Shown here piece by piece: positions 1-8,577 of a DNA stretch of 64,000 nt. The first letter of the stretch is position 1, and every line of letters begins with the position of its first letter. A program made the translations under genes and the position numbers. The notes below the pieces were generated by a model that was given only the letters and a program-made list of their open reading frames with translations, searched no databases and was not told the DNA's origin. The DNA comes from Gordoniibacillus chartarius (GTDB lineage: Bacteria; Bacillota; Bacilli; Paenibacillales; NBRC-103111), in NCBI RefSeq assembly GCF_042432825.1, contig NZ_JBHLWN010000024.1:1-64000 (forward strand), read 5' to 3'.

Positions 1-140
1 TCTTCAGGAAGTATGCCTTGTTTCAGCCTCAAAAGCCCCCTTAACTCCGAGAGTCTATTTATATATGAATGCACATTCAGTTTCTCCCTCCGGTAAACGA
101 AGGGTGAATGAGGATCCCGTTGTGGAATATTCATGCGGGA
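1..140. other. Left-edge non-coding stretch
   Basis: No complete gene is visible. On the minus strand a TTG codon at 30-32 follows a G-rich ribosome-site-like run by about four bases and opens a frame that leaves the window after ten codons, so a gene could begin here and continue to the left. The fragment is too short to name. Position beyond the two minus-strand permease genes would suit another member of the same transporter operon, such as a solute-binding protein, but nothing in the sequence proves it. Confidence 0.25.
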
Positions 141-1649
141 TTAGTCGAGTTTCGGATCAAGCGCATCGCGCAGCCCGTCACCCAGGAAGTTAAAAGACAG
201 CACGAGGGCTACGATGGCTAAGCCGGGATAAATCGCGGTATACGGGTGCGTCTCCAAATAAGAGCTGCCAACCTTGAGAATATTGCCCCATTCCGGGATG
301 TGAGGCTCGACGCCAAGTCCCAAGTAGCTCAAGCTGCTGGTGGAGATGACCGCAGTGCCGACGGTTAAGGTGGATTTGACGATCATCGGAGCAAGTGAAT
401 TCGGTACGATATGCGTCAGCAAAATCTTGAAATCGCCCGCGCCCAAAGCGCGAGCCGCTTGAACATATTCGAGAGTCGACACAAGCAGCACATTAGCTCG
501 CATTGTTCTTGCGTACGTCGGAATGGCCCCGATGCTGAGCGCCAGGATCAGATTCGTCGTGCTGGCGCCGAACGCAGCGATGATGGCGATCGCCAGCAGA
601 ATGCTGGGAATGGCGTATAAAATGTCCAGACTCCGCATGATCACGTTATCCGCGTTGCGATGGTAATACCCGGCTAAAGCGCCGAGCGCGCCGCCTGCGA
701 TCAGCGGGATAAGCGTCGAAAGAACACCGACGACAAGCGAAATGCGAGCGCCGAACACGATACGGGAAAACAGGCAGCGGCCGAAGTTATCCGTTCCCAG
801 CGGATAAGCCAAACTTGGCGGCTGCAGAATGGCGCTGTAATTATTTTCAATGGCCATGCCGTAGTCGAACGTCAAATAGCTGTTTATCGATATGGACAGT
901 AGAAAGCCGATAAAGAACAAGCCCAGCATAGAGGTGGTACTGCGGGATAACCGATCGACAACGGCGGCCAGCTTATGTTCAGAAATCGAATCTTCCCGTC
1001 GGGACAGCCTGTTTATCAGGATTACCCCTAGAACTAGCGCAAACAGATTGCCGCCGGCAGACGTAATCAGCAGTGAAACGGCTACAGGCCACATCCGCGC
1101 GGGCAAGCGGCCATCCGGCAGGCGGGCGATCGAGAGCAGGGCTATCAATTGAATGAACGCAAAGACGAGCAGCAGAGCGAAGCCCGGTAAAAACAGGTCG
1201 GATACGTACGGCTTGAACACGTTCAATGCCGATACCGCTAGGACGAATAGCGTTGTGAGCAATGCATAGACGGCCAGTGTGTAGGCTGCGCTTTTTCTGC
1301 GTTTAATTAATTCAAAAGCGGCCGTCGCCATGAAGATGTTCGCACCGATCAAACTGACCAGCAGGGCATACCCGAGCCTGCGGGTAGTTCTGCGCACTTC
1401 GCCATACAGCAGCAGGTCCCTGCGGATGATAGCCAGGGCTCCGAGCTGGAGCAGTGCAAAGACGAAATAAACGGCGCAAGCTGAGAACATAATCGGCCTC
1501 AAGGCGAAGTCGGTGCCGCCGAAGCTGTTAGCCAGGAGCACTAACGCAATAAGGAGCGTAGCGATTCCGGCGAAGGCGCCCTTCCCGTATTCCGCACTGC
1601 TGCGCAGCCGAAATCGGATATCTTGTTTCGTGAGAATTGTGTCGGTCAT
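141..1649 (-). CDS. Peptide/nickel-type ABC transporter permease (DppC/OppC family) with long N-terminal extension
   Basis: Inner-membrane permease of a peptide/nickel/opine-type importer. The C-terminal half, from about residue 240, is a classical OppC-type domain: a first transmembrane segment, the 'PLGTDNFGR' motif near residue 285, and the ATPase-contacting loop 'ARALGAGDF' near residue 400 followed by 'HIVPNSLAP'. The family is usually about 280-310 residues; this protein has 502. The extra N-terminal 230 residues are hydrophobic, with about six predicted membrane segments broken by short Arg/Lys-rich loops, and match no domain I recognise. It follows the DppB-like gene with a 12-base gap, so the two form one operon. 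Start ATG at 1649 has an AGGTGG site upstream. The partner ATPase is the divergent gene at 3311. The substrate is unknown. Confidence 0.88.
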   Translation of the reverse strand: MTDTILTKQDIRFRLRSSAEYGKGAFAGIATLLIALVLLANSFGGTDFALRPIMFSACAVYFVFALLQLGALAIIRRDLLLYGEVRRTTRRLGYALLVSLIGANIFMATAAFELIKRRKSAAYTLAVYALLTTLFVLAVSALNVFKPYVSDLFLPGFALLLVFAFIQLIALLSIARLPDGRLPARMWPVAVSLLITSAGGNLFALVLGVILINRLSRREDSISEHKLAAVVDRLSRSTTSMLGLFFIGFLLSISINSYLTFDYGMAIENNYSAILQPPSLAYPLGTDNFGRCLFSRIVFGARISLVVGVLSTLIPLIAGGALGALAGYYHRNADNVIMRSLDILYAIPSILLAIAIIAAFGASTTNLILALSIGAIPTYARTMRANVLLVSTLEYVQAARALGAGDFKILLTHIVPNSLAPMIVKSTLTVGTAVISTSSLSYLGLGVEPHIPEWGNILKVGSSYLETHPYTAIYPGLAIVALVLSFNFLGDGLRDALDPKLD

Positions 1650-1661
1650 GCGTCCACCTGC

Positions 1662-3104
1662 TTAATAGGGTTTCATTTTTGAACGGATACGCGGATCGAT
1701 GAAAGCATACATCAAGTCGATGACCATATTGACGATCGAGATGGTGATTGCCGTATACACGACTCCGCCCATGATGATAGGGATATCGGGGATAAATTGC
1801 TTGTCCACGATGTAGCTGCCGATACCATTGATATTAAACACTTTCTCCGTAACCGCAGCACCTCCGAGCATAGCACCGAACTGAAGCCCGATAACCGTGA
1901 TGATCGGGATAAGCGCATTGCCCACGGCATGCTTCCAAAGCACCTGGCTCCGGGACAAGCCTTTCGCTCTGGCTGTCGTTATGTAATCCTCATGAATGAC
2001 CTCCAGCGTGGAGGAACGGGTCATGCGGGCGACTGCCGCTGTGAGACCTGTTCCGAGTACGATAACCGGCATGATCATCGTCATCGGATTCTCGGGATTA
2101 TAAGTCGGGGGTAACCAATGCAATTTAATCGAGAAACTCAGGATCAGAATAAGTCCCTGCCAGAAGTTCGGAATGGATAATCCGATCAAAGCAATCAACA
2201 TGAAAGCATAATCCGGGAAGGAGTTCGGCCGTGTTGCCGATAATAATCCAATAGGCAGGGCGATAAGCACCGCCGCCAACGTTGAGATGACCGTAAGGGT
2301 AAGCGTTACGGGAAACTTCTTCGCTATGGAGGCTGTTACGTCTTCGTTCCCGGCGAAGGATTTACCGAGATCGAAGGTCAGGATGCCCTTGATTGTACGC
2401 CACAGCTGTACCAAATACGGTTGATCCAATCCGTATAGCTTGTTGAAGGAGTCGATCTGCTCGGCTGTAGCTGTCTCGCCGATTATGTTGGCGGCCGGGT
2501 TCAAAGGAGACAAGTACAGGATGGTAAAGACGATAAAGACGACCCCTATGATGACGAAGAAGGTCATAACCAGCCTTTCCGTGATGTATTTGCCGTAAGC
2601 GTTGCTAAATAGCAGCATCAATGCGTACATAAGCAGCCCCGGTATCAACGACAAAGCGAGCAGTACGGGATGGCCGATGAAACGGGTGAACGTCTCGGAA
2701 TAAGTGACGCGCGACCGGCCGCTGCGTTTTAGCTCGTCTTCAACTCGTGCAGCTACTACGGCCTTGAATTGGGCGGCTGCTAATCGCTCCGCTTCACGGT
2801 TTATTCTGTGGGTGCTCACCGCTTGGCCGAAGAACTGATATTTCCGGTGAAGCTGGGCTGCGGCTTCAGCCGTTAGACGTTCTTTACGGCCGGCAGCCAA
2901 TTCTTCGTGTTCCAAGCGCCTTAACAACGCTCTATGGCCGCCGGTTCGTGCCCGATACAAATAAACAAGATAGATGACCGTATGCAGCGGAGCCCCCGTC
3001 AACAGCAGCATGAAGCGGTACGTTGGGTTCATGAACATCTTGGCGAACGTTCTGCCAAGATATTCGACTGGACGATAGGTTGATCGATGAGCGGTCACAT
3101 TCAC
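1662..3104 (-). CDS. Peptide/nickel-type ABC transporter permease (DppB/OppB family) with long N-terminal extension
   Basis: Second membrane subunit of the importer. The canonical DppB fold starts near residue 175 ('ERLVMTFFVIIGVVFIVF') and shows the family's 'LYGLDQPYLVQLW' segment, the ATPase-contact loop 'TTARAKGLSRSQVLWKHAVGNAL' region (about residue 375) and a C-terminal 'DPRIR' ending. Length is 480 residues against about 310-340 for the family. The extra N-terminus has a hydrophobic segment near residues 30-48, a charged, probably cytoplasmic Arg/Glu-rich stretch at about 55-135, and another hydrophobic segment at about 145-168. The start ATG at 3104 has a GGAG site seven bases upstream. 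It is first in the minus-strand pair and divergent from the ATPase gene at 3311. Confidence 0.88.
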   Translation of the reverse strand: MNVTAHRSTYRPVEYLGRTFAKMFMNPTYRFMLLLTGAPLHTVIYLVYLYRARTGGHRALLRRLEHEELAAGRKERLTAEAAAQLHRKYQFFGQAVSTHRINREAERLAAAQFKAVVAARVEDELKRSGRSRVTYSETFTRFIGHPVLLALSLIPGLLMYALMLLFSNAYGKYITERLVMTFFVIIGVVFIVFTILYLSPLNPAANIIGETATAEQIDSFNKLYGLDQPYLVQLWRTIKGILTFDLGKSFAGNEDVTASIAKKFPVTLTLTVISTLAAVLIALPIGLLSATRPNSFPDYAFMLIALIGLSIPNFWQGLILILSFSIKLHWLPPTYNPENPMTMIMPVIVLGTGLTAAVARMTRSSTLEVIHEDYITTARAKGLSRSQVLWKHAVGNALIPIITVIGLQFGAMLGGAAVTEKVFNINGIGSYIVDKQFIPDIPIIMGGVVYTAITISIVNMVIDLMYAFIDPRIRSKMKPY

Positions 3105-3201
3105 TGGCTCCTTCTCCTTCTCAAAAGTCTATTAGCCTTAATTTGCATTATTCCGATTGATATAGTAGATTTTATGGGTACGCATCACAATTGTCAACTA
3201 A

Positions 3202-3222
3202 AAACGAAATAAGATTTCGTTT
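3202..3222. promoter_or_regulatory. Perfect 9-bp inverted repeat in divergent intergenic region
   Basis: AAACGAAAT, three bases (AAG), then ATTTCGTTT: two perfect 9-bp arms in the 206-bp gap between the minus-strand permease operon and the plus-strand ATPase gene. The arm size and AT-rich centre look like the operator of a dimeric repressor, and the position allows it to control both directions. No U-tract follows on either strand, so a terminator is unlikely. The regulator is unknown; none is encoded next to it. Confidence 0.5.
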
Positions 3223-3310
3223 CATATGCAGACGGATGATGCAATATTTTAGCGGGAACATACCAGGCTTCGAACTATGATGATCAAATTAGACAATAAC
3301 GGGTGATCCA

Positions 3311-5050
3311 ATGACGACAATCCTGCAAGTGAATCAGCTATCGGTTTCTTTCTATTCCCGGGAGCAGGAAGTGGAAGCGGTCCGTAAGGTAAGCTTTGCC
3401 GTTCGGGCGGGAGAGACCCTGGGCATCGTCGGAGAATCCGGCAGCGGTAAAAGTGTTACGGCACGAACGATTATGGGGCTTCTGCCGACGCCGCCGGCCA
3501 AAGTGAAAAGCGGTGAAATCTGGTTTCAAGGGAAGGAGCTTACGCGCAAATCGGAGCTCGAAATGGAAGAGATCCGCGGTCGCGACATCGGGATGATATT
3601 TCAGGACCCAATGTCCTCGCTGAATCCAACGATGCGCATCGGCAGGCAGATCGAAGAGAGCCTGACCAAGCATAGGAAATTAAGACGTGAAGACGCACAG
3701 CGGGAAGCGATCGAGATGCTGAAGCTGGTCGGCATTCCCAACCCGGAAACTCGGTATTTCCAGTATCCGCACGAGTTTTCGGGCGGGATGCGGCAGCGGG
3801 CCATGATCGCCATCGCACTGGCCTGCCGGCCGTCCCTGCTGATTGCCGATGAGCCGACGACTTCCCTCGACGTAACGATACAGGCGCAAATCCTGAATCA
3901 AATGAAGGAAATCCAGCGGAAGCTCGGTACTTCAATTATTTTGATTACACACGATCTCGGTGTCGTCGCGGGGATGTGCGACCGCGTCGTCGTGATGAAG
4001 GACGGCGAAGTGGTGGAGACCGGTACGACCGAGGAGATTTTTGCCTCGCCTCAGCACCCCTATACGGTTCGGCTGCTGCATGCGCTGCCTCGCCTGAATG
4101 AGAAGAAGCGGCCGAAGCCGATATCCAGCGTAATCCGCGCGGCGGATTCGATTCCGCTGCTGGAAGTTAGATCTCTCCGTCAGCATTTCCAGCTGGGTGA
4201 GGGCAGGGTGATCAAGGCGGTGAACGACATCAGCTTTGACATCCGCGCAGGGGAGACGCTCGGTATTGTTGGGGAGTCGGGCAGCGGGAAAACGACTGCG
4301 GGTCGGACCATTCTGCGTTTGAATGAAGCGACCAGCGGGGACATCCTGTACAGGGGCATTCCGATCAGCCGGTTAAACCGCAAAGAGATGAAGATGCTGC
4401 GGCGCCGCATGCAGATTATCTTCCAAGATCCTTATTCGTCGCTGGATCCGCGATTGCGCGTCGTCGACATTATTGGGGAGGCGCTGGATCTCCACCGAAT
4501 GGTAAGCGGCAAGCAGCAGCGGCAGCGCAGAGTAGAGGAGCTGCTGGAGCTTGTTGGGCTTCAGGCGGCGCATGCGATGCGGTACCCGCATGAATTTTCG
4601 GGCGGGCAGCGGCAGCGGATCGGCATCGCCAGGGCGCTGGCCGTCGAGCCGGAGTTTATCGTTTGCGACGAGCCGTTATCCGCCTTGGACGTATCGATTC
4701 AGGCACAGATCGTGAACCTGATGGAGGAGCTGCAGCAGCGGCTGGGGCTGACTTATTTATTTATTGCTCACGACCTCGCGATGGTGAAGCATATCAGCGA
4801 CCGCGTGGCCGTCATGTACAGGGGAAAAATCGTGGAGCTAGCCGAGAGCGAAGAGCTCTATTCGAATCCGCTCCATGCCTACACGAAATCGCTGTTGTCG
4901 GCTATTCCGGTTCCCGATCCGGCGGTGGAGTCCCGCAAAACGTATGAACGGCGGGCGGATTCGTCTCTTGAAGATCCTTATGGCCTTGAGCACTCCCGGT
5001 TTGTCGAAGTACAGCCCGGTCATTGGCTTGCAGTATCGCTCCGTTCTTAA
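3311..5050 (+). CDS. Fused peptide-transporter ATPase (DppD-DppF type, two ATP-binding domains)
   Basis: ATP-hydrolysing subunit that would energise the two divergent permeases. Two complete nucleotide-binding domains lie in one chain. Domain 1 has Walker A 'GESGSGKS' near residue 41, signature 'FSGGMRQR' near 156 and Walker B ending 'LLIADEP'. Domain 2 has Walker A 'GESGSGKT' near 320, signature 'FSGGQRQR' near 430 and Walker B 'FIVCDEP'. Each is followed by the family's oligopeptide-transporter C-terminal region ('PQHPYTVRLL', 'PLHAYTKSLL'). The length of 579 residues matches GsiA/YejF-type double ATPases, so D and F subunits are fused. The start ATG at 3311 is preceded by a weak GGGTGA site. 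No solute-binding protein gene is found in the window. Confidence 0.92.
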   Translation: MTTILQVNQLSVSFYSREQEVEAVRKVSFAVRAGETLGIVGESGSGKSVTARTIMGLLPTPPAKVKSGEIWFQGKELTRKSELEMEEIRGRDIGMIFQDPMSSLNPTMRIGRQIEESLTKHRKLRREDAQREAIEMLKLVGIPNPETRYFQYPHEFSGGMRQRAMIAIALACRPSLLIADEPTTSLDVTIQAQILNQMKEIQRKLGTSIILITHDLGVVAGMCDRVVVMKDGEVVETGTTEEIFASPQHPYTVRLLHALPRLNEKKRPKPISSVIRAADSIPLLEVRSLRQHFQLGEGRVIKAVNDISFDIRAGETLGIVGESGSGKTTAGRTILRLNEATSGDILYRGIPISRLNRKEMKMLRRRMQIIFQDPYSSLDPRLRVVDIIGEALDLHRMVSGKQQRQRRVEELLELVGLQAAHAMRYPHEFSGGQRQRIGIARALAVEPEFIVCDEPLSALDVSIQAQIVNLMEELQQRLGLTYLFIAHDLAMVKHISDRVAVMYRGKIVELAESEELYSNPLHAYTKSLLSAIPVPDPAVESRKTYERRADSSLEDPYGLEHSRFVEVQPGHWLAVSLRS

Positions 5051-5181
5051 ATCAAATAGCTCCAGGTGGGGGCTCGTTATTCAATTCTTGTATCGTCGTA
5101 TAGAAAATATCAATTAGTGAGACGGGAAACATAGAGCTAAAGTAAAAGCAGGTGGACGCGATAACATAAACGGAGGGTCAC

Positions 5182-6201
5182 ATGCCGATGGGCAATCGAA
5201 CGATTCGGATCGATGAGTTGAAGGAACAAGCGGTTCATATTCTGATCAGTAAGGGAGCCGCGGCCGACGAGGCTGAAGCGATCGTTGCGGATTATTTGGA
5301 TGCAGAGCTCCGGGGGCGCACGTCCCACGGGTTCATATCGTTTGCTGTGGCGATAGCCTCGATAGAGAAGAGAGGCCGGTATGAAGTCGAGACGCTTGAA
5401 GATTCTTTCATCAAAATCCAGGGCAACGGAGACAACGGGCATATCGTGGCCAGGAAGGCCATCGACTTGGCTGCGGAGCAATTGCCGAATCAAAAAGTAA
5501 TTGCAATCGGAATCCGGGATATAACGAGATTTAACTGCCCCGGGGTGATTGCTCGATATGGAGCCGAACGGGGAAAAATTGCCCTCGTCTGGGAATATGG
5601 GGGGAAGAATTATATGATTCCTCACGGGGGCAAAGAAGCCGTTGTAGGCACGAATCCGCTCGGAATCGGGATTCCTCATACGGATCCCCTCTTTGTCATC
5701 GACATTGCGTTATCGGAACGGGCCATAGGCTTTGTGGAGCTCGCCAAGCTCCGGCAGGAGCCGATTCCGGAAACGTGGGGCGTGGATAAGGAAGGAAGGC
5801 CTACGACAGACCCGCATCAGCTGGCGGCAGTCAATCCTCTCGGCGGGTATAAAGGCTTTGCTCTGGCTCTGGCCTTTGAGATTTTATCGGGCGCACTCGT
5901 TCAAGTTCCGATCGGAAAGGCGGGCTCCGTCTCCAGCCGGGGCGCATTGATCCTTCTGATCGATCCGACGATCTTCGGACATAGCACGGATTCGTTCAGA
6001 GAACAGGTGACCTCTTATTTACAAGAAGTTGTCGCCAGTCCCGCCATAGATCCGAACTATCCGGTCTCGTATCCGGGGCAGAGCTCCGAAGCGCGTGCCC
6101 GCGAGCTGCTGGAGCGGGGAGAGATACAGCTGCCGGGACCGGTGATCGAGCGGCTTTCGAGCTGGTACGAGGAAGCTAGGAGGAGCAGCGTCTCGGAATA
6201 A
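5182..6201 (+). CDS. Ldh family NAD(P)-dependent dehydrogenase (malate/L-lactate/ureidoglycolate type)
   Basis: Cytoplasmic oxidoreductase of the Ldh_2 family, which oxidises 2-hydroxy acids (malate, L-lactate, sulfolactate, ureidoglycolate) with NAD(P) and is unrelated to Rossmann-type lactate dehydrogenases. Family features are the 'RGRTSHGF' segment near residue 45, the 'GTNPLGIGIP' nucleotide-binding region near 160 and 'GGYKGFALALAFEILSGAL' near 220. Length 339 is usual for the family. The ATG at 5182 has GGAGGG at a good distance. It lies 131 bp downstream of the fused transporter ATPase in the same direction, so transporter and enzyme may serve one hydroxy-acid or amide substrate, but the sequence does not identify it. 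Confidence 0.85.
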   Translation: MPMGNRTIRIDELKEQAVHILISKGAAADEAEAIVADYLDAELRGRTSHGFISFAVAIASIEKRGRYEVETLEDSFIKIQGNGDNGHIVARKAIDLAAEQLPNQKVIAIGIRDITRFNCPGVIARYGAERGKIALVWEYGGKNYMIPHGGKEAVVGTNPLGIGIPHTDPLFVIDIALSERAIGFVELAKLRQEPIPETWGVDKEGRPTTDPHQLAAVNPLGGYKGFALALAFEILSGALVQVPIGKAGSVSSRGALILLIDPTIFGHSTDSFREQVTSYLQEVVASPAIDPNYPVSYPGQSSEARARELLERGEIQLPGPVIERLSSWYEEARRSSVSE

Positions 6202-6209
6202 GCAAGGAT

Positions 6210-6270
6210 AACGACACAGAAAGACATGCACACCATGATAGGGGGCATGTCTCTGTGTCGTTTCGTTTTA
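6210..6270. terminator. Bidirectional terminator between convergent genes
   Basis: A long stem (AACGACACAGA...AGACATGC pairing with GCATGTCT...CTGTGTCGTT, with a two-base bulge) encloses a loop of about 15 bases and is followed by a T-rich tail on the plus strand. It lies between the Ldh gene and the convergent secreted-protein gene, overlapping the latter's last codon. Confidence 0.8.
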
Positions 6271-7644
6271 TTTAAATCCGCCAACCAAATAATTGTAGAA
6301 AGGTTCATCGACCCAGAATTCGTACGATTCCACTTCGAGTCCGGCATCGATCTTTTTCAAGCCTGCAGCGATTTCAGCCGACTTACCCGCCAACGAGAAT
6401 GATTGCGCGTAGTATGGGCCGTCCTCTGCTTTATTGTTGGCGATCACTTTGTAATCGCTTTGCTCCGTGAGGGAGTAATAAAGCGGCTGCCACCATGAGG
6501 AGTGGATCAGACCGGTTTGATCGTCGGCATTTTTCTTCGCATATTGACTGATAACGGCGCCAAAGCGATCTTTAGCGTCTGCCGTATCGAACTCGAAGGA
6601 GATGTCGTATTCCTTGGCATAGGCGATATAGTTGCCGCTCTCGATCTGAACAACCTTGAAGGTATCGGTCTGGACCGGCTCTCCCCACTCCTTCATGTAT
6701 ATATAAGCGGAGGTTTTGGGCTCAAGCTGCACTTTGGCGTTCAACCCTTCGCTGCGCAGAAGGCCAATGAGCTGCAGAGCGTGCGTTATGTCGTCATGAC
6801 CGTAGGTGACCGACAGCCTCGGGTCGAAGTTCGCGTTGAAGCGCGAATCCTTCAAATTGTACCCGGTGATCAAGTTGTTCCTGAGCGCGGTATCAAAAGT
6901 CGATCCGAGCTCCGGCGTTTGAATCAGATCGGCGGTACGGTACGCTTGGTAGACGCGATTGAAAATCATATCGTCCTTAATGTAACCGAGGTCATGCTTG
7001 TAAGCGCCGTGAAACGAGGCGATTTGCCCGAGCAAAATAACGGCAAAATCGCCGGCTGCTCGTTCGGCGGGCCGGAAAGAGGAATGCAGCTCCGCGGGCA
7101 GCAGCCCGTTATCGACCGCGGCTGCCAGCTCCTGAGCAGCCTGCAGCCCGTAATCCTCCCGAACGGCTTGGATTTTCAGCAGTGCGCTACGGATTTTGTT
7201 TTCCGGATATGTATACGCGAGCTCCTTCAAATTGGCCGCCTTCAGGGAAAGAAAAACGGCTCCCAGCTTAGTTAAAGGCTCCTCGGCACGCACGGCCTGC
7301 TCCGTTATCACTCCGCTTTCGTAGAGCGCGTTGGCAGCACGATAATAAGGACTGTCGGAGGTAAGGTCGGTTATATGGTTCAAAGCTTCAGGCTCCAACG
7401 CAAGAATCCGCGCGATGTCGTTGATAAATTCGCCTTTCGTGAGGGTTGAAGATACGGTAATTCCGTATTGATCATGTAGGTACTGACGGTATTCCTTGGC
7501 TTCCGGCTGAAGCCTCTGGGATGAGGCCGGTGCGGCTTCTTCCGCAAATACCGTATTAGGCACTAGAGCACCGATAACGAATAGTTGAGCCGCTAATGCT
7601 GCCGTTAACATAATTTTGCTTCGTGTACGGGTGAATCGTTTCAT
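6268..7644 (-). CDS. Secreted protein of unknown function with an SLH-like N-terminal region
   Basis: I do not recognise a full-length family. A signal peptide is clear: a positively charged N-terminus with hydrophobic stretch at about residues 12-32 and a likely cut after 'TVFA' (near residue 34). Residues about 65-135 ('LTKGEFINDIARILAL', 'YYRAANALYESGVI', 'PLTKLGAVFLSL') resemble S-layer homology repeats, which bind secondary wall polymers, but the fit is weak. The remaining 320 residues are mixed alpha/beta with many aromatic residues near the C-terminus. The protein probably acts at the cell surface. It is a single gene on the minus strand with its own terminator; the upstream region to 7804 is AT-rich. 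Confidence 0.75.
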   Translation of the reverse strand: MKRFTRTRSKIMLTAALAAQLFVIGALVPNTVFAEEAAPASSQRLQPEAKEYRQYLHDQYGITVSSTLTKGEFINDIARILALEPEALNHITDLTSDSPYYRAANALYESGVITEQAVRAEEPLTKLGAVFLSLKAANLKELAYTYPENKIRSALLKIQAVREDYGLQAAQELAAAVDNGLLPAELHSSFRPAERAAGDFAVILLGQIASFHGAYKHDLGYIKDDMIFNRVYQAYRTADLIQTPELGSTFDTALRNNLITGYNLKDSRFNANFDPRLSVTYGHDDITHALQLIGLLRSEGLNAKVQLEPKTSAYIYMKEWGEPVQTDTFKVVQIESGNYIAYAKEYDISFEFDTADAKDRFGAVISQYAKKNADDQTGLIHSSWWQPLYYSLTEQSDYKVIANNKAEDGPYYAQSFSLAGKSAEIAAGLKKIDAGLEVESYEFWVDEPFYNYLVGGFK

Positions 7645-7854
7645 GGGCTTACCCTCCCTTGGTTTAAATCCTACTAAATTAGTGTGAATTTGATGAATAT
7701 ATTACTTGATTGTGTGCATGGTGTCTAATAGACTTTTTCTATTGTTCACGAAAGAGGTTACGGAGAGATTTCATATAGCTTTGTAAAAAGTATTCGAAAG
7801 AGTACTACTTCTCCAATATCATGTATGATACCATTCTAATACATGCAGCATTAC

Positions 7855-8439
7855 TTATCGGGCCGTGGCTAATAAATAGATGGCTACTGCAATTAATGAT
7901 CCCCCCATGGCCAGGTTGAAAACCTTGATGCCATTCTTGATCTTCGTGAGAACATGTAGTCTGGATCCTAGAATTGCCCAAGCAGCGAGTGAAAGATAGC
8001 AGATGAGAAAATAAATGCACACAAATACCAGAAGCATAAGAGTGCTTAAACCGAAGGCGGAAACACCGGTAAAACAGGCCATCCACGCCTTGGGATTCAG
8101 CCACTGCATGAGAAAGCCGTGACGATAACGCGGAATTTGTTCCTCCTTCGGTTCGATATCCGAACGTGAAACCATGATTTTGTAGCCGATATAGCTCATA
8201 TATCCGGTTCCCGCATACCTCAGCAATTCATCAAATACCGGTATTTGTTCCACGAAACCCGCTATGCCTAATCCAATAGCAGTCAACAAGCAGGTAAAGC
8301 CGACGGTTGCGCCGGATACGAAAGGCAAAGTGCGCTTAAATCCATAATTAACCCCAGAAGAAAGGATTGTCATGTTCACGGGCCCCGGAGAGATCGACAT
8401 CGATAATGAAAACAAACACATCGCAATAAAGACCGACAT
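7855..8439 (-). CDS. LysE/RhtB family amino-acid exporter
   Basis: Small membrane exporter of the LysE/RhtB family, which expels amino acids or related metabolites. It has 194 residues and about six hydrophobic segments, with the family's N-terminal 'SPGPVNM' signature near residues 17-23 and a 'WLNPKAWMA' motif after the central charged loop. Length is typical (about 200). It is transcribed away from the LysR gene at 8578, the usual pairing of a LysE exporter with a regulator that senses the exported compound. Confidence 0.88.
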   Translation of the reverse strand: MSVFIAMCLFSLSMSISPGPVNMTILSSGVNYGFKRTLPFVSGATVGFTCLLTAIGLGIAGFVEQIPVFDELLRYAGTGYMSYIGYKIMVSRSDIEPKEEQIPRYRHGFLMQWLNPKAWMACFTGVSAFGLSTLMLLVFVCIYFLICYLSLAAWAILGSRLHVLTKIKNGIKVFNLAMGGSLIAVAIYLLATAR

Positions 8440-8511
8440 TCACTCACTCCACTCCTAATTCGTTTTTCAAGGATCACTATATGGCAACCGGGGATTATCG
8501 TCCAATTCTAA

Positions 8512-8525
8512 GTTCAGATCGGAAC
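8512..8525. promoter_or_regulatory. Possible LysR operator between lysE-like and lysR-like genes
   Basis: GTTC-AGATCG-GAAC is a perfect 4+4 inverted repeat in the 138-bp gap between the divergent LysE-type and LysR-type genes. LysR regulators usually bind such imperfect dyads next to their own promoter. The dyad is short, so the call is tentative. Confidence 0.35.
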
Positions 8526-8577
8526 CATCAGGAAAATGGATCGTTTCATTCATCATTGTTCATAGAGGTGACATATA

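Noticed and set aside
112..142. ATCCCG...CGGGAT inverted repeat after the leftmost permease gene
   Set aside because: A six-base stem with a 16-base loop and no T-rich tail is too weak to call a terminator.
5146..5158. AGCAGGTGGACGC repeated at 1650-1662 (minus strand) and near 5147
   Set aside because: Both copies fall in ribosome-site or spacer regions near genes and no flanking similarity extends the match. A 13-base match with a Shine-Dalgarno core can arise by chance.
6502..7275. 257-codon plus-strand frame within the secreted-protein gene
   Set aside because: The minus-strand gene has a signal peptide, ribosome site and terminator; the plus frame has none and is a mirror of its codons.
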